Assembly (NCBI GenBank): GCA_034211175.1
Contig: JAXHUH010000078.1
Location: 1-12,363, forward strand
DNA: 12,363 bases
Direction of reading: 5' to 3'
Source of the DNA: JAXHUH01 sp034211175
Lineage (GTDB): Bacteria; Actinomycetota; Acidimicrobiia; Acidimicrobiales; CAIXPF01
Shown here: positions 1 through 6,739 of the stretch, in pieces
Layout of the letters: each line of letters opens with the position of its first letter
Numbering within the stretch: position 1 is the stretch's first letter
Translations under genes and position numbers: made by a program
Notes under the pieces: model-generated
What the model saw: the letters and a program-made list of their open reading frames with translations, nothing else
Database searches by the model: none
What the model was told of the DNA's origin: nothing

Positions 1-1
1 T

Positions 2-1975
2 CCCTTCGGTGGCGGCGGTCCCCGCACGTCCGTGCCCGGTGCCGGTCCCGGCGCCGGCGGTCGTGGACGCGGCGGCCCCGGTCGTCGCCCACCCCGTCGC
101 AAGGGGCGGCGTCGTCGTTCGCGTGAGGAGCTGCAGCCGCTCGACGCGCCGACGTACACGCCGACGAGCGCACCCGTCCCCGAGGGCGAGGTCGTCATCG
201 AGCGGTCGTCGACGCCCCAGGAGGTCGGCCCCAAGCTCAACCGCAACGCGGCCGACGTCGTGCGCTTCCTGTTCCAGCAGGGTGAGATGGTCACCGCGAC
301 GCAGTCGCTGAGCTCGGACATGATCGAGCTCTTCGCCGCGGAGATCGGTGCCACCGTGCGCCTCGTCGATCCCGGCGAGGAGCAGGAGGTCGAGCTCCAG
401 AAGATGCTCGCGGTCGAGGACCTCGAGCTCGACGAGGACGAGGACGACGACACCCCGTTGCGCGCCCCCGTCGTGACGGTCATGGGCCACGTCGACCACG
501 GCAAGACCAGCCTGCTGGATCGCATCCGCCAGGCGAACGTGGTCGAGGGCGAGGCCGGTGGCATCACCCAGCACATCGGCGCCTACCAGGTCGTCCAGGA
601 CGGCAACCCGATCACCTTCATCGACACGCCCGGCCACGCCGCCTTCACCGCCATGCGGTCCCGCGGCGCCCAGGCCACCGATGTCGTGGTGCTCGTGGTC
701 GCGGCCGACGACGGCGTCATGCCCCAGACGATCGAGGCGATCGACCACGCACGCGCCGCCGAGGTGCCGATCGTGGTCGCCGTCAACAAGATCGACAAGG
801 ACAACGCCGACCAGAACAAGGTGCTGAGCCAGCTCGCCGAGCGGGACCTCGTCCCCGAGGCGTGGGGCGGCGACACGATCGTCGTCGAGGTGTCGGCCAC
901 CCAGGACATCGGCATCGACGAGCTGCTGGAGAACCTGCTGGTCGTCGCCGAGCTGGAGGACCTGCGGGCCGAGCCTGAGGGTCGGGCCAAGGGCGTCGTC
1001 CTGGAGTCCAAGCTCGACGTCGGTCGGGGTCCCGTGGCCACCATCCTGGTGCAGCGGGGCACGCTCGAGGTCGGTCAGCCGCTGGTCGCCGGTGCGGCCT
1101 GGGGCCGTGTCCGGGCGCTCATCGACGACAAGGGCAAGCAGGTCAAGAAGGCCGGCCCCTCGACACCGGTGCAGGTCCTCGGTCTCTCCGACGTGGCCGT
1201 CGCCGGCGACGAGTTCGTGGTCGCCCCCGACGAGCGCACGGCGGCGAAGGTCGCCGACACCCGCGAGCACTGGCAGCGCCAGGCCAGCCTGGGCCGCGAC
1301 GCGCACGCGCTGAGCGGTGGCGCCAAGCTCGAGGACATCTTCCAGCAGATCCAGGCGGGCGAGGCGGCGACGCTGAACCTGCTCCTGAAGGCCGACGTCA
1401 ACGGCTCCCTCGAGGCGTTGACGGAGAGCCTCCGCAAGCTGGAGCGCGACGAGGTGAAGCTGAGCTTCGTCCACCGCGGTGTCGGCCGGATCAGCGAGAG
1501 CGACATCCAGCTGGCCGCCAGCTCGAGCGCCACGATCATCGGCTTCAACGTCCGACCCGAGCGCAAGGCCCGCGAGATGGCGGACGCCGAGCAGGTCGAG
1601 ATCCGGACCTACGAGGTCATCTACGAGGTGCTCGAGGACATCGAGAGCGCCATGGTCGGCATGCTCGAGCCCGAGTACGAAGAGGTCGTCACGGGCGAGG
1701 CCGAGGTGCGGGAGATCTTCCGGGTCCCCCGGATCGGCGCCATCGCCGGTTGCTACGTGCAGAACGGCACGATCACGCGTGGGTCCAAGGTCCGGTTCCT
1801 GCGTGAGGGCACGATCATCTGGAAGGGCACGGTCAGCTCCCTCAAGCGCTTCAAGGAAGACGCTCGCGAGGTGGCTGCCGGCTACGAGTGCGGTATCGGT
1901 CTGTCGGACTTCCAGGACCTCAAGGAAGGCGACATCATCGAGACCTACGAGGATCGCGAGATCCCTCGGAGCTGA
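2..1975 (+). CDS. infB: Translation initiation factor IF-2, 5' end missing
   Basis: IF-2 is the GTPase that places fMet-tRNA on the 30S subunit and promotes 50S joining. The reading frame is open to the left edge, so the start codon and the first part of the N-terminal domain lie outside the window. The visible part begins with a Gly/Arg/Pro-rich linker (to about nt 135), as in actinobacterial IF-2. An IF2_N module follows (about nt 215-400), then an acidic stretch (about nt 415-450) and the GTPase domain. Its motifs are G1 GHVDHGKT at 485-508, G3 DTPGH at 623-637, G4 NKID at 785-796 and G5 SA at 893-898. Domains II, III and the C-terminal fMet-tRNA-binding domain are complete, ending with the ECGIGL motif near nt 1890. 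All G motifs are intact, so the protein should be functional. ylxP follows after only a few bases. Confidence 0.97.
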   Translation, partial: PFGGGGPRTSVPGAGPGAGGRGRGGPGRRPPRRKGRRRRSREELQPLDAPTYTPTSAPVPEGEVVIERSSTPQEVGPKLNRNAADVVRFLFQQGEMVTATQSLSSDMIELFAAEIGATVRLVDPGEEQEVELQKMLAVEDLELDEDEDDDTPLRAPVVTVMGHVDHGKTSLLDRIRQANVVEGEAGGITQHIGAYQVVQDGNPITFIDTPGHAAFTAMRSRGAQATDVVVLVVAADDGVMPQTIEAIDHARAAEVPIVVAVNKIDKDNADQNKVLSQLAERDLVPEAWGGDTIVVEVSATQDIGIDELLENLLVVAELEDLRAEPEGRAKGVVLESKLDVGRGPVATILVQRGTLEVGQPLVAGAAWGRVRALIDDKGKQVKKAGPSTPVQVLGLSDVAVAGDEFVVAPDERTAAKVADTREHWQRQASLGRDAHALSGGAKLEDIFQQIQAGEAATLNLLLKADVNGSLEALTESLRKLERDEVKLSFVHRGVGRISESDIQLAASSSATIIGFNVRPERKAREMADAEQVEIRTYEVIYEVLEDIESAMVGMLEPEYEEVVTGEAEVREIFRVPRIGAIAGCYVQNGTITRGSKVRFLREGTIIWKGTVSSLKRFKEDAREVAAGYECGIGLSDFQDLKEGDIIETYEDREIPRS

Positions 1976-1982
1976 GGGGCGC

Positions 1983-2294
1983 TTGTCGGGAGGAGCCACG
2001 TACGTCTGCGCGCTCGCGGTCGAGCTGCACCTCCCGCAGGCCCGCTCGCTGAAGGCGAAGCGGGCCACGCTCCGTCCGATCGTCGAAGGTCTCCGCCACC
2101 GGCACCGGTTGTCGGTGGCGGAGACCGATCACCACGACGTGTGGCAGCGCGCCACGATCGGCGTCGCCGCCGTGTCGGGGTCCGAGCGCGGCGTGACCGA
2201 TCAGCTCGACGACGCCGAGCGGTTCGTGTGGAGCCACCCCGAGATCGAGGTCCTGACCGCGACGCGTCACTGGCTGGAGGTTGATCTGCCATGA
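1983..2294 (+). CDS. ylxP: DUF503 / YlxP family protein
   Basis: This is a small protein of about 100 residues, of the DUF503 family, found between infB and rbfA in many bacteria including Bacillus. Its biochemical role is not firmly known; a link to ribosome assembly is inferred from its neighbours. Family hallmarks are visible: HLPQARSLKAKR near the N-terminus, then SVAE and DVWQRATIGVA in the middle. The start is uncertain. The only usual start codon in frame is TTG at 1983, three bases after a GAGGGG (1974-1979). A stronger Shine-Dalgarno, GGGAGGAG (1988-1995), lies inside that reading and is followed by ACG at 1998. That ACG sits where family members have their initiator Met, just before Tyr-Val. 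The stop overlaps the rbfA ATG as ATGA (2291-2294). Identity is secure, the start is not. Confidence 0.88.
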   Translation: MSGGATYVCALAVELHLPQARSLKAKRATLRPIVEGLRHRHRLSVAETDHHDVWQRATIGVAAVSGSERGVTDQLDDAERFVWSHPEIEVLTATRHWLEVDLP

Positions 2295-2731
2295 CCCGAC
2301 GACGCCGCTCGAACCGCACCTACTCGCGGACCGATCGGGTGTCCGAGCTGTTGCGCGAGATCGTCGCCGACGAGCTGGAGCGCATCGAGGACGACCGGAT
2401 CGAGTGGATCAGCGTCACCACGATCGACGTGAACCCCGAGCTCAGCCAGGCGACGGTCTTCTACTCGTCGCTCGCCGGGCCCGAGGGCGACGAGGAGATC
2501 CTCGAGGCGCTCGACGAGTACCGCACCCGCCTGCAGGGGGCCGTGGCCCGCCAGGCGCGGATCCGACGCACGCCCGAGCTCTCGTTCCGCCCCGACAGCG
2601 GGGTGCGCAGCGGGGCGCGGGTCGAGGAGATCCTCGCCACCCTCGACGACGTCAGCGGCGACGACGAGGTCGCCGACGGGGGCACCGATCCGTCCGATGA
2701 CGCGTCCGGCGCGGCACCGCCGGACGCATGA
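2291..2731 (+). CDS. rbfA: Ribosome-binding factor A
   Basis: RbfA is a KH-fold protein that binds the immature 30S subunit and helps mature the 5' end of 16S rRNA. The 146-residue product opens with a basic segment, then the typical helix RVSELLREIVADELERI (about residues 16-32). The beta-strand region ISVTTIDVNPELSQATVFYS and the conserved RTPELSFRPD (about residues 94-103) follow. From about residue 115 there is an Asp/Gly/Ser/Pro-rich acidic tail that is probably disordered; such tails are common in actinobacterial members. The ATG at 2291 is preceded by GGAGG (2276-2280, 10-nt spacing) inside the end of ylxP, and it overlaps the ylxP stop. The rbfA stop in turn overlaps the truB start. 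These two ATGA overlaps indicate a translationally coupled operon. Confidence 0.95.
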   Translation: MTRRRRSNRTYSRTDRVSELLREIVADELERIEDDRIEWISVTTIDVNPELSQATVFYSSLAGPEGDEEILEALDEYRTRLQGAVARQARIRRTPELSFRPDSGVRSGARVEEILATLDDVSGDDEVADGGTDPSDDASGAAPPDA

Positions 2732-3642
2732 GCCGTCGGCGCTCGAAGGGCGGCCCGACGGGCCTTGCGGTCGTCGACAAGTCCGCCGGTTGGACCTCCC
2801 ACGACGTCGTGGCGAAGGCCCGGGGCGTGCTCGGCACCTCGCGGGTCGGCCACTCGGGCACGCTCGACCCGGACGCCACCGGCGTGCTCCTCCTCGGCGT
2901 CGGTGGTGCGACCCGTCTGCTGCGGTTCCTCTCACCGCTGCCCAAGACGTACGTGGGGGAGATGGTGCTCGGCACCGCGACCTCCACGCTCGACGCCTCC
3001 GGTGAGGTCACCGCGACCTGGGACATGTCGGGGGTGACGCTCGAGGACGCACGACGGGTGGCCGCCGGCTTCGTCGGCGAGATCGAGCAGGTCCCGCCGA
3101 TGGTCAGCGCGGTGAAGGTCGGCGGCCGCCGACTGCACGAGCTGGCCCGGGAGGGCAAGGAGGTCGATCGCGCCCCCCGCCCGGTGGTGATCCACCGCCT
3201 GGAGGTGTCCGCGACCACCGAGGTGGGCGTGTTCCGGCTCGACGTGACCTGCTCGTCGGGGACCTACATCCGGACGCTGGCCGCGGACATCGGCACCGCC
3301 CTCGGCGGGGGCGCCCACCTGCGCGACCTGCGCCGCACGGCCATCGGGTCGTTCACCGATGCCGAGGCCCGCCCGGTCGAGGAGATCGAGCTGCTCGGGG
3401 CGGTCGAGATCTTCCGCGGCCGCCCGACCGTGCCCGTCGCCCCGGGTGGCGAGCTGGAGGAGGCCGTGCGCCATGGTCGTGTCCTCGCCCGCGAGGTGCT
3501 CGGGGTCGCTGCCGACGATCCGGGGCCGTGGCCGCTGGTCGACGGGTCGGGCCGACTCGTCGCCGTGTACGAGCACCTCCGCGGTGCCCAGGTGAAACCG
3601 GCGGTCGTGCTCGCTTCGCAGCGCGACCCCGAGGCCGGGTAG
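2728..3642 (+). CDS. truB: tRNA pseudouridine(55) synthase TruB
   Basis: TruB isomerises U55 to pseudouridine in the T-loop of nearly all tRNAs. The 304-residue product has the family signatures in order. DKSAGWTSHDVV is near the N-terminus. The catalytic loop GHSGTLDPDATG contains D47, the expected nucleophilic Asp. The PPMVSAVKVGGRRLHELAR segment follows, and then SSGTYIRTLAADIG, which helps bind the target uridine. The last roughly 80 residues match the shorter C-terminal domain of actinobacterial TruB proteins in position, although I cannot verify the fold. The start is ATG 2728, overlapping the rbfA stop. The length is normal for the family and no broken motif is seen. ribF begins 28 bases after the stop, so the two are probably co-transcribed. 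Confidence 0.96.
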   Translation: MSRRRSKGGPTGLAVVDKSAGWTSHDVVAKARGVLGTSRVGHSGTLDPDATGVLLLGVGGATRLLRFLSPLPKTYVGEMVLGTATSTLDASGEVTATWDMSGVTLEDARRVAAGFVGEIEQVPPMVSAVKVGGRRLHELAREGKEVDRAPRPVVIHRLEVSATTEVGVFRLDVTCSSGTYIRTLAADIGTALGGGAHLRDLRRTAIGSFTDAEARPVEEIELLGAVEIFRGRPTVPVAPGGELEEAVRHGRVLAREVLGVAADDPGPWPLVDGSGRLVAVYEHLRGAQVKPAVVLASQRDPEAG

Positions 3643-3670
3643 TTTCGACCGCCGTGTGTGGAGCGCTTCG

Positions 3671-4630
3671 ATGCACGTGATCCGCAACCCAGACAGCTGT
3701 CCCCGTGACGCCGCCGGCTGCGGGGTCACGATCGGCGCGTACGACGGGCTGCACCTGGGTCACCGGGCCGTGATCGACCGCACCCGCGCCGAGGCCGAGG
3801 CCGTCGGCGCCGCGACCGCGGTGGTGACCTTCGATCGCCACCCGGCGAGCGTCGTCCGCCCCGAGTCGGCGCCGAAGCTGCTCACCACGCTCGACCAGAA
3901 GCTCGAGCTGCTGGAGGACGCGGGCGTCGACTACGTCTACGTCGTCGAGTTCGACGAGCGCCGGGCGAAGGAGGGCGCCGACGAGTTCGTCGAGGAGGTC
4001 CTCGTCGACTGCCTGCGGGCCCGGGTCGTGGTCGTGGGCTCCGACTTCCACTTCGGTCGCGACCGGACGGGCAACGTCGCCCTGCTCACCGAGCTCGGTG
4101 CCCGCCACGGGTTCCGGGCCATCGGGCTCGACCTGCTCTCGCAGGGTGACGGACGCCCGAGCGTCGTGTCGTCAACGGCGATCCGGGCCGCGGTGGCCGA
4201 AGGTGACGTCGTGGCCGCGTCCCGCATGCTCGGCCGGCCGCTCGAGGTGCGGGGCATCGTGGCGGAGGGCGACAAGCGCGGCCGCACGATCGGCTTCCCC
4301 ACCGCCAACGTGATGGTGCCCGGCCAGGTCGCCATGCCCGCCGACTCGGTGTACGCGGGCTGGTACGTGCGCCCGAACGGGGCGATCTGGCCCGCGGCCA
4401 TCAACCTGGGTCGCCGGCCGACGTTCTACGAGCACGCCGACGACTCGCTGCTCGAGGCCCACCTGATCGGCTTCGAGGGCGACCTGTACGGCGAGCAGGC
4501 CAGCGTGCGCTTCGTGGAGCAGCTCCGGGGCGAGGTCCGCTTCGACGGACTGGACGCCCTGGCGGCCCAGCTGCGCAAGGACGTGGCCGACTCCGCCCGC
4601 CTCCTGGCGAGTCGAACCCCCGGTACCTGA
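3671..4630 (+). CDS. ribF: Bifunctional riboflavin kinase / FAD synthetase
   Basis: RibF phosphorylates riboflavin to FMN and adenylylates FMN to FAD in the cytoplasm. The 319-residue protein has an N-terminal nucleotidyltransferase half. Its motifs are G22-AYDGLHLG-H31 (the GxxDGxHxGH nucleotide site), VTFDRHP, GSDFHFG (residues 123-129) and SSTAIR (167-172). The C-terminal flavokinase half shows GRTIGFPTAN (204-213), NLGRRPTF, the LLEAHL segment carrying the likely catalytic Glu, and GDLYG. I chose ATG 3671 because GGAG (3660-3663) lies 7 bases upstream and the product then starts MHVIR, as family members do. An in-frame GTG at 3656 would add only five residues. The gene follows truB, as it does in Bacillus, but rpsO is displaced by an inserted hydrolase gene. 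Confidence 0.95.
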   Translation: MHVIRNPDSCPRDAAGCGVTIGAYDGLHLGHRAVIDRTRAEAEAVGAATAVVTFDRHPASVVRPESAPKLLTTLDQKLELLEDAGVDYVYVVEFDERRAKEGADEFVEEVLVDCLRARVVVVGSDFHFGRDRTGNVALLTELGARHGFRAIGLDLLSQGDGRPSVVSSTAIRAAVAEGDVVAASRMLGRPLEVRGIVAEGDKRGRTIGFPTANVMVPGQVAMPADSVYAGWYVRPNGAIWPAAINLGRRPTFYEHADDSLLEAHLIGFEGDLYGEQASVRFVEQLRGEVRFDGLDALAAQLRKDVADSARLLASRTPGT

Positions 4631-4684
4631 GCGACGCGCCGGCGGTTCACCGGACCTGGCTACGGCACCTTCCGTGTCGTTCGC

Positions 4685-4699
4685 TACCATCCGGGTGGC
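4685..4699 (+). promoter_or_regulatory. Possible -10 element for the hydrolase unit
   Basis: TACCAT at 4685-4690 fits the actinobacterial -10 pattern TANNNT. It sits nine bases before an ATG at 4700, the spacing expected for a leaderless transcript. No convincing -35 hexamer is visible 16-19 bases upstream. The 55 bases between the ribF stop and this site show no good terminator, so read-through from ribF also remains possible. This call rests on a short motif only. Confidence 0.3.
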
Positions 4700-4828
4700 A
4701 TGAGTCACATCCTGCCGCTCGTCCCGCCCCGTCCCGATCGGTGGCGCGGCGCGGGCACCGTGCCGGGCGGCCGCCTCCACCGCCGGGGTTGGTCGGCGTC
4801 GTCGCGGTCGGTCCCGGTCCATCGATGA
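4700..4828 (+). CDS. Candidate 42-codon small ORF coupled to the hydrolase
   Basis: An ATG-started frame of 42 codons runs from 4700 and ends with TGA at 4826-4828, overlapping the hydrolase ATG (4825) as ATGA. The product would be Arg-, Pro-, Ser- and Gly-rich, beginning MSHILPLVPP, with no membrane segment, Cys motif or known domain. About 36 of 42 codons end in G or C, but at this GC content that is weak support because the neighbouring frame is almost as biased. No Shine-Dalgarno precedes it. Together with the possible -10 at 4685 it would be a leaderless upstream ORF controlling translation of the hydrolase. It may equally be non-coding leader. Confidence 0.3.
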   Translation: MSHILPLVPPRPDRWRGAGTVPGGRLHRRGWSASSRSVPVHR

Positions 4829-6027
4829 CGGTCTCCCGCCCGCCGGGGCGAACCACGCCGCAGAACCTCGACGACGTCGTCGAGGCCGCGCGCATCGATG
4901 TCCCACTCGACGGCCCCGCCAGCCGGGAGCTGGCCCCGGGCACGGTGCGGCTGTACCGCCTGGCCCGGTACCGGTTCCGGTTGTCGACGGGCGAGGAGGT
5001 GGGGGTCGCGATCGCGGGCAGCGGCGTGCCCCTCGTCGCGGTCCACGGCTTCGCCGCCGAGGGGCTGCTGTACGCGCAGACGCTGTCCCGGCTCGTGGCG
5101 ATGGGGTTCAAGGTCGTGGCCCTCGACACCCCGGGCCACGGGGCCACCTCCGCGGGCGGGCCGACCGCCCGCCTCGAGGACTACGTCGGGCTCCTCAAGC
5201 GGGCGCTCGACGAGCTCGGCATCCGCCGCGCCGTGCTGGCCGGTCACTCGCTCGGCGGGCGGCTGGTGACCCAGCTCGCCGCCGACCACCCGACCAAGGC
5301 CATCGCGGTGGTCCCGATCGACGCCATCATCGGCGACACCTGGGACGCGATGGTCGGCATGTTCCGGGTGGTGCCCGCCACGTACGCGGCGCTGGCCGCC
5401 ACCCTGGCGGCCGACACGGTCTCGACGTTCCCCGTGTTGCGCAACCCGGGCCAGGCGGTGCGCCTCGCCCGGCTGGCGTTGCCGACCGGTGCCGACCACG
5501 TCCGCCGGCCGTGGCGCATGGTCGGCCCGGCGCTGTCGATCGTGCGCTCGCGCTCGAGCACGGAGCTGCTCGACGCGGTGGCCGCCGAGAAGGTGCCGCT
5601 GTTCGTCGTCCACGGCGACCGGGACGTCGCGGTGCCGGTGTGCACCGCCCGTGACGCGGCGATCCGGGGCGACGGCGACCTCGTCGTGGTCCACGGCGCG
5701 TCGCACTCGTGGATGCTGAAGGACCCCGAGACCCTGCCCGGCGTGCTCGCCGACCTGCTCGACGACCGCCTGGGCGACGTGTTGCGGGGCAACCTGATGG
5801 CCGCCGGCCTCGATCCCGACACCGCCCCGCGCTCGTTGATCGAGCGGCGGTTGCTCGGCCCGAACGCGGCGATCCGGCGGATGAGCCCCGACGACTCGGT
5901 CGTCACGACCCGGGGCCGCCATCATCGGCCTCGGTACCGGTGGTCGCTCCACTGCCGTCCGGTCGGCGTCCGCGGCGCGAACGGCGAGGCGCCGGCGGAC
6001 GTGTCGATGGCGACGGCCGAGGGTTGA
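4825..6027 (+). CDS. Alpha/beta-hydrolase fold protein
   Basis: This is a predicted serine hydrolase of 400 residues whose substrate cannot be told from sequence. The core fold carries the oxyanion-type HGF motif (VAVHGFAAEG), the nucleophile elbow GHSLGG with S142, the acid in HGDRDVAVP (D267) and the base in HGASHSW (H294). The triad is therefore complete and correctly ordered. A cap region of about 100 residues lies between the nucleophile and the acid. After about residue 325 there is a C-terminal extension of roughly 75 residues, rich in Arg, Pro and Gly, which hydrolases of this kind do not need. There is no signal peptide or membrane segment, so it is probably cytoplasmic. ATG 4825 is preferred because an in-frame GTG at 4741 would only add a Pro/Gly/Arg-rich stretch. 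The gene sits between ribF and rpsO, which are adjacent in Bacillus. Confidence 0.85.
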   Translation: MTVSRPPGRTTPQNLDDVVEAARIDVPLDGPASRELAPGTVRLYRLARYRFRLSTGEEVGVAIAGSGVPLVAVHGFAAEGLLYAQTLSRLVAMGFKVVALDTPGHGATSAGGPTARLEDYVGLLKRALDELGIRRAVLAGHSLGGRLVTQLAADHPTKAIAVVPIDAIIGDTWDAMVGMFRVVPATYAALAATLAADTVSTFPVLRNPGQAVRLARLALPTGADHVRRPWRMVGPALSIVRSRSSTELLDAVAAEKVPLFVVHGDRDVAVPVCTARDAAIRGDGDLVVVHGASHSWMLKDPETLPGVLADLLDDRLGDVLRGNLMAAGLDPDTAPRSLIERRLLGPNAAIRRMSPDDSVVTTRGRHHRPRYRWSLHCRPVGVRGANGEAPADVSMATAEG

Positions 6028-6055
6028 CCACCTTCGGATCGCCCGCTGCTATGCT
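6024..6055 (+). promoter_or_regulatory. Possible rpsO-pnp promoter
   Basis: TTGACC at 6024-6029 overlaps the hydrolase stop and resembles a sigma-70 type -35. TATGCT at 6050-6055 resembles a -10. The spacer is 20 bases, longer than the ideal 17-18, so the pairing is imperfect. If used, transcription would begin near 6062 and leave a leader of about 175 bases before rpsO. A separate promoter here is plausible because the long gap breaks the tight spacing of the upstream genes. Confidence 0.35.
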
Positions 6056-6235
6056 GACCTCGCTGTGCGGCTCGGACCGCCGTCCTTCGCGCGTCGAAGC
6101 GTCGCCCTGACGCCACGCCAGGACCGGTTCGGGCGCTCACGGTGCGTGACCGCCGCCGGTTGCGCTGCTCGCTCCGGACTGCGCAGTGCGCGTCACGGGG
6201 CCGGGCCGGACGCCCACCGAGGACGATCGGGAGAC
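6056..6235 (+). promoter_or_regulatory. Structured rpsO 5' leader, possible S15 autoregulatory element
   Basis: The 208-base gap before rpsO has no convincing ORF. It can form several helices. CTTCG (6085-6089) pairs with CGAAG (6095-6099) around a 5-base loop. CGTGAC (6145-6150) pairs with GTCACG (6192-6197), enclosing TGCGC (6161-6165) with GCGCA (6181-6185), or alternatively CCGG (6156-6159) with CCGG (6174-6177). S15 is known to repress its own mRNA in several bacteria through leader structures that differ between phyla, so a regulatory leader is a reasonable inference. I cannot match it to a described class by eye. Confidence 0.4.
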
Positions 6236-6493
6236 ATGAGAGCGAAGTCGGAGACCATCGAGGAGTACGCGAAGCACGAGGGCGACACCGGTTCGCCCGA
6301 GGTGCAGATCGCGCTGCTCACCGAACGCATCACCCACCTCACCGAGCACCTGAAGGTGCACAAGAAGGACCACCACAGCCGCCGGGGCCTGTTGACCCTG
6401 GTCGGTCGCCGCCGCCGACTCCTGGACTACCTCCGGGACAACGACGTCGAGCGGTATCGAGAGCTCATCGCGCGGCTGGGTCTGCGTCGGTAG
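6236..6493 (+). CDS. rpsO: 30S ribosomal protein S15
   Basis: S15 is a primary 16S rRNA-binding protein that organises the central domain of the 30S subunit. The 85-residue product is close to the usual 89. It carries the highly conserved HEGDTGSPEVQIALLTERI (residues 15-33), the KDHHSRRGLLTLVGRRRRLLDYL core that contacts the rRNA three-way junction, and the RYRELIARLGLRR end. ATG 6236 is chosen because the protein then begins MRAKSETIEEYAKHEG, matching family starts; the frame is open further upstream but the added residues look non-conserved. GGGAG (6229-6233) is only two bases away, and GAGGA (6219-6223) twelve, so the ribosome binding site is not ideal. pnp follows, as in most bacteria. 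Confidence 0.97.
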   Translation: MRAKSETIEEYAKHEGDTGSPEVQIALLTERITHLTEHLKVHKKDHHSRRGLLTLVGRRRRLLDYLRDNDVERYRELIARLGLRR

Positions 6494-6496
6494 GAG

Positions 6497-6520
6497 ACGA
6501 GCGGCCTGCGGGCCGCTCGT
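6497..6520 (+). terminator. Perfect 10-bp hairpin just after rpsO
   Basis: ACGAGCGGCC (6497-6506) and GGCCGCTCGT (6511-6520) are exact reverse complements around a TGCG loop, starting four bases after the rpsO stop. The sequence behind it lacks a T-run, so it is not a textbook intrinsic terminator. It could be a partial terminator or attenuator, or a 3' stabiliser that protects processed rpsO mRNA from exonucleases such as PNPase. The hairpin is certain; the function is inferred. Confidence 0.6.
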
Positions 6521-6547
6521 TCGCCATCTCCCGCCGTGCCCGCGCCG

Positions 6548-6601
6548 ACCGGACGCTCCGGTGCGTGGGACAGCGAACGAACCCGGGCCGAAGCGCCCGG
6601 G
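6548..6601 (+). other. Two small hairpins in the rpsO-pnp spacer
   Basis: ACCGGA (6548-6553) pairs with TCCGGT (6557-6562) around CGC. CCCGGGC (6582-6588) pairs with GCCCGGG (6595-6601) around a 6-base loop. They lie between the post-rpsO hairpin and the long pnp leader stem-loop, making the spacer a chain of four stem-loops. No ORF with coding character is seen here. Confidence 0.5.
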
Positions 6602-6618
6602 ACCACAGAAGAGGAGAC

Positions 6619-6700
6619 GGCGGCGGCGAGGTCAGCTGCCAGTTCTCGTGCACCCGTCATCGCACGGGTGCACGTGATCTGGGAACTGACCGCCGCCGCC
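6619..6700 (+). promoter_or_regulatory. Long imperfect stem-loop in the pnp leader, likely RNase III processing site
   Basis: Two arms fold into an 82-base hairpin. From the base, GGCGGCGGC (6619-6627) pairs with 6692-6700, then after a two-base bulge GGTCAG (6630-6635) pairs with CTGACC (6686-6691). CCAG (6639-6642) pairs with CTGG (6679-6682), and CGTGCACCCGT (6647-6657) pairs with ACGGGTGCACG (6664-6674) around a CATCGC loop. That gives 30 base pairs. In E. coli RNase III cuts a leader hairpin of this kind and PNPase then represses its own synthesis; Streptomyces rpsO-pnp spacers are also processed by RNase III. Position and shape suggest the same here. Confidence 0.7.
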
Positions 6701-6739
6701 TCGTGAACCGGGCGAGGGTTCGCCCGAGAGGAGCCGTTC

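Noticed and set aside
4705..5952. Minus-strand open frame opposite the hydrolase
   Set aside because: Composition is typical of an antisense frame, and the + strand has a full Ser-Asp-His triad.
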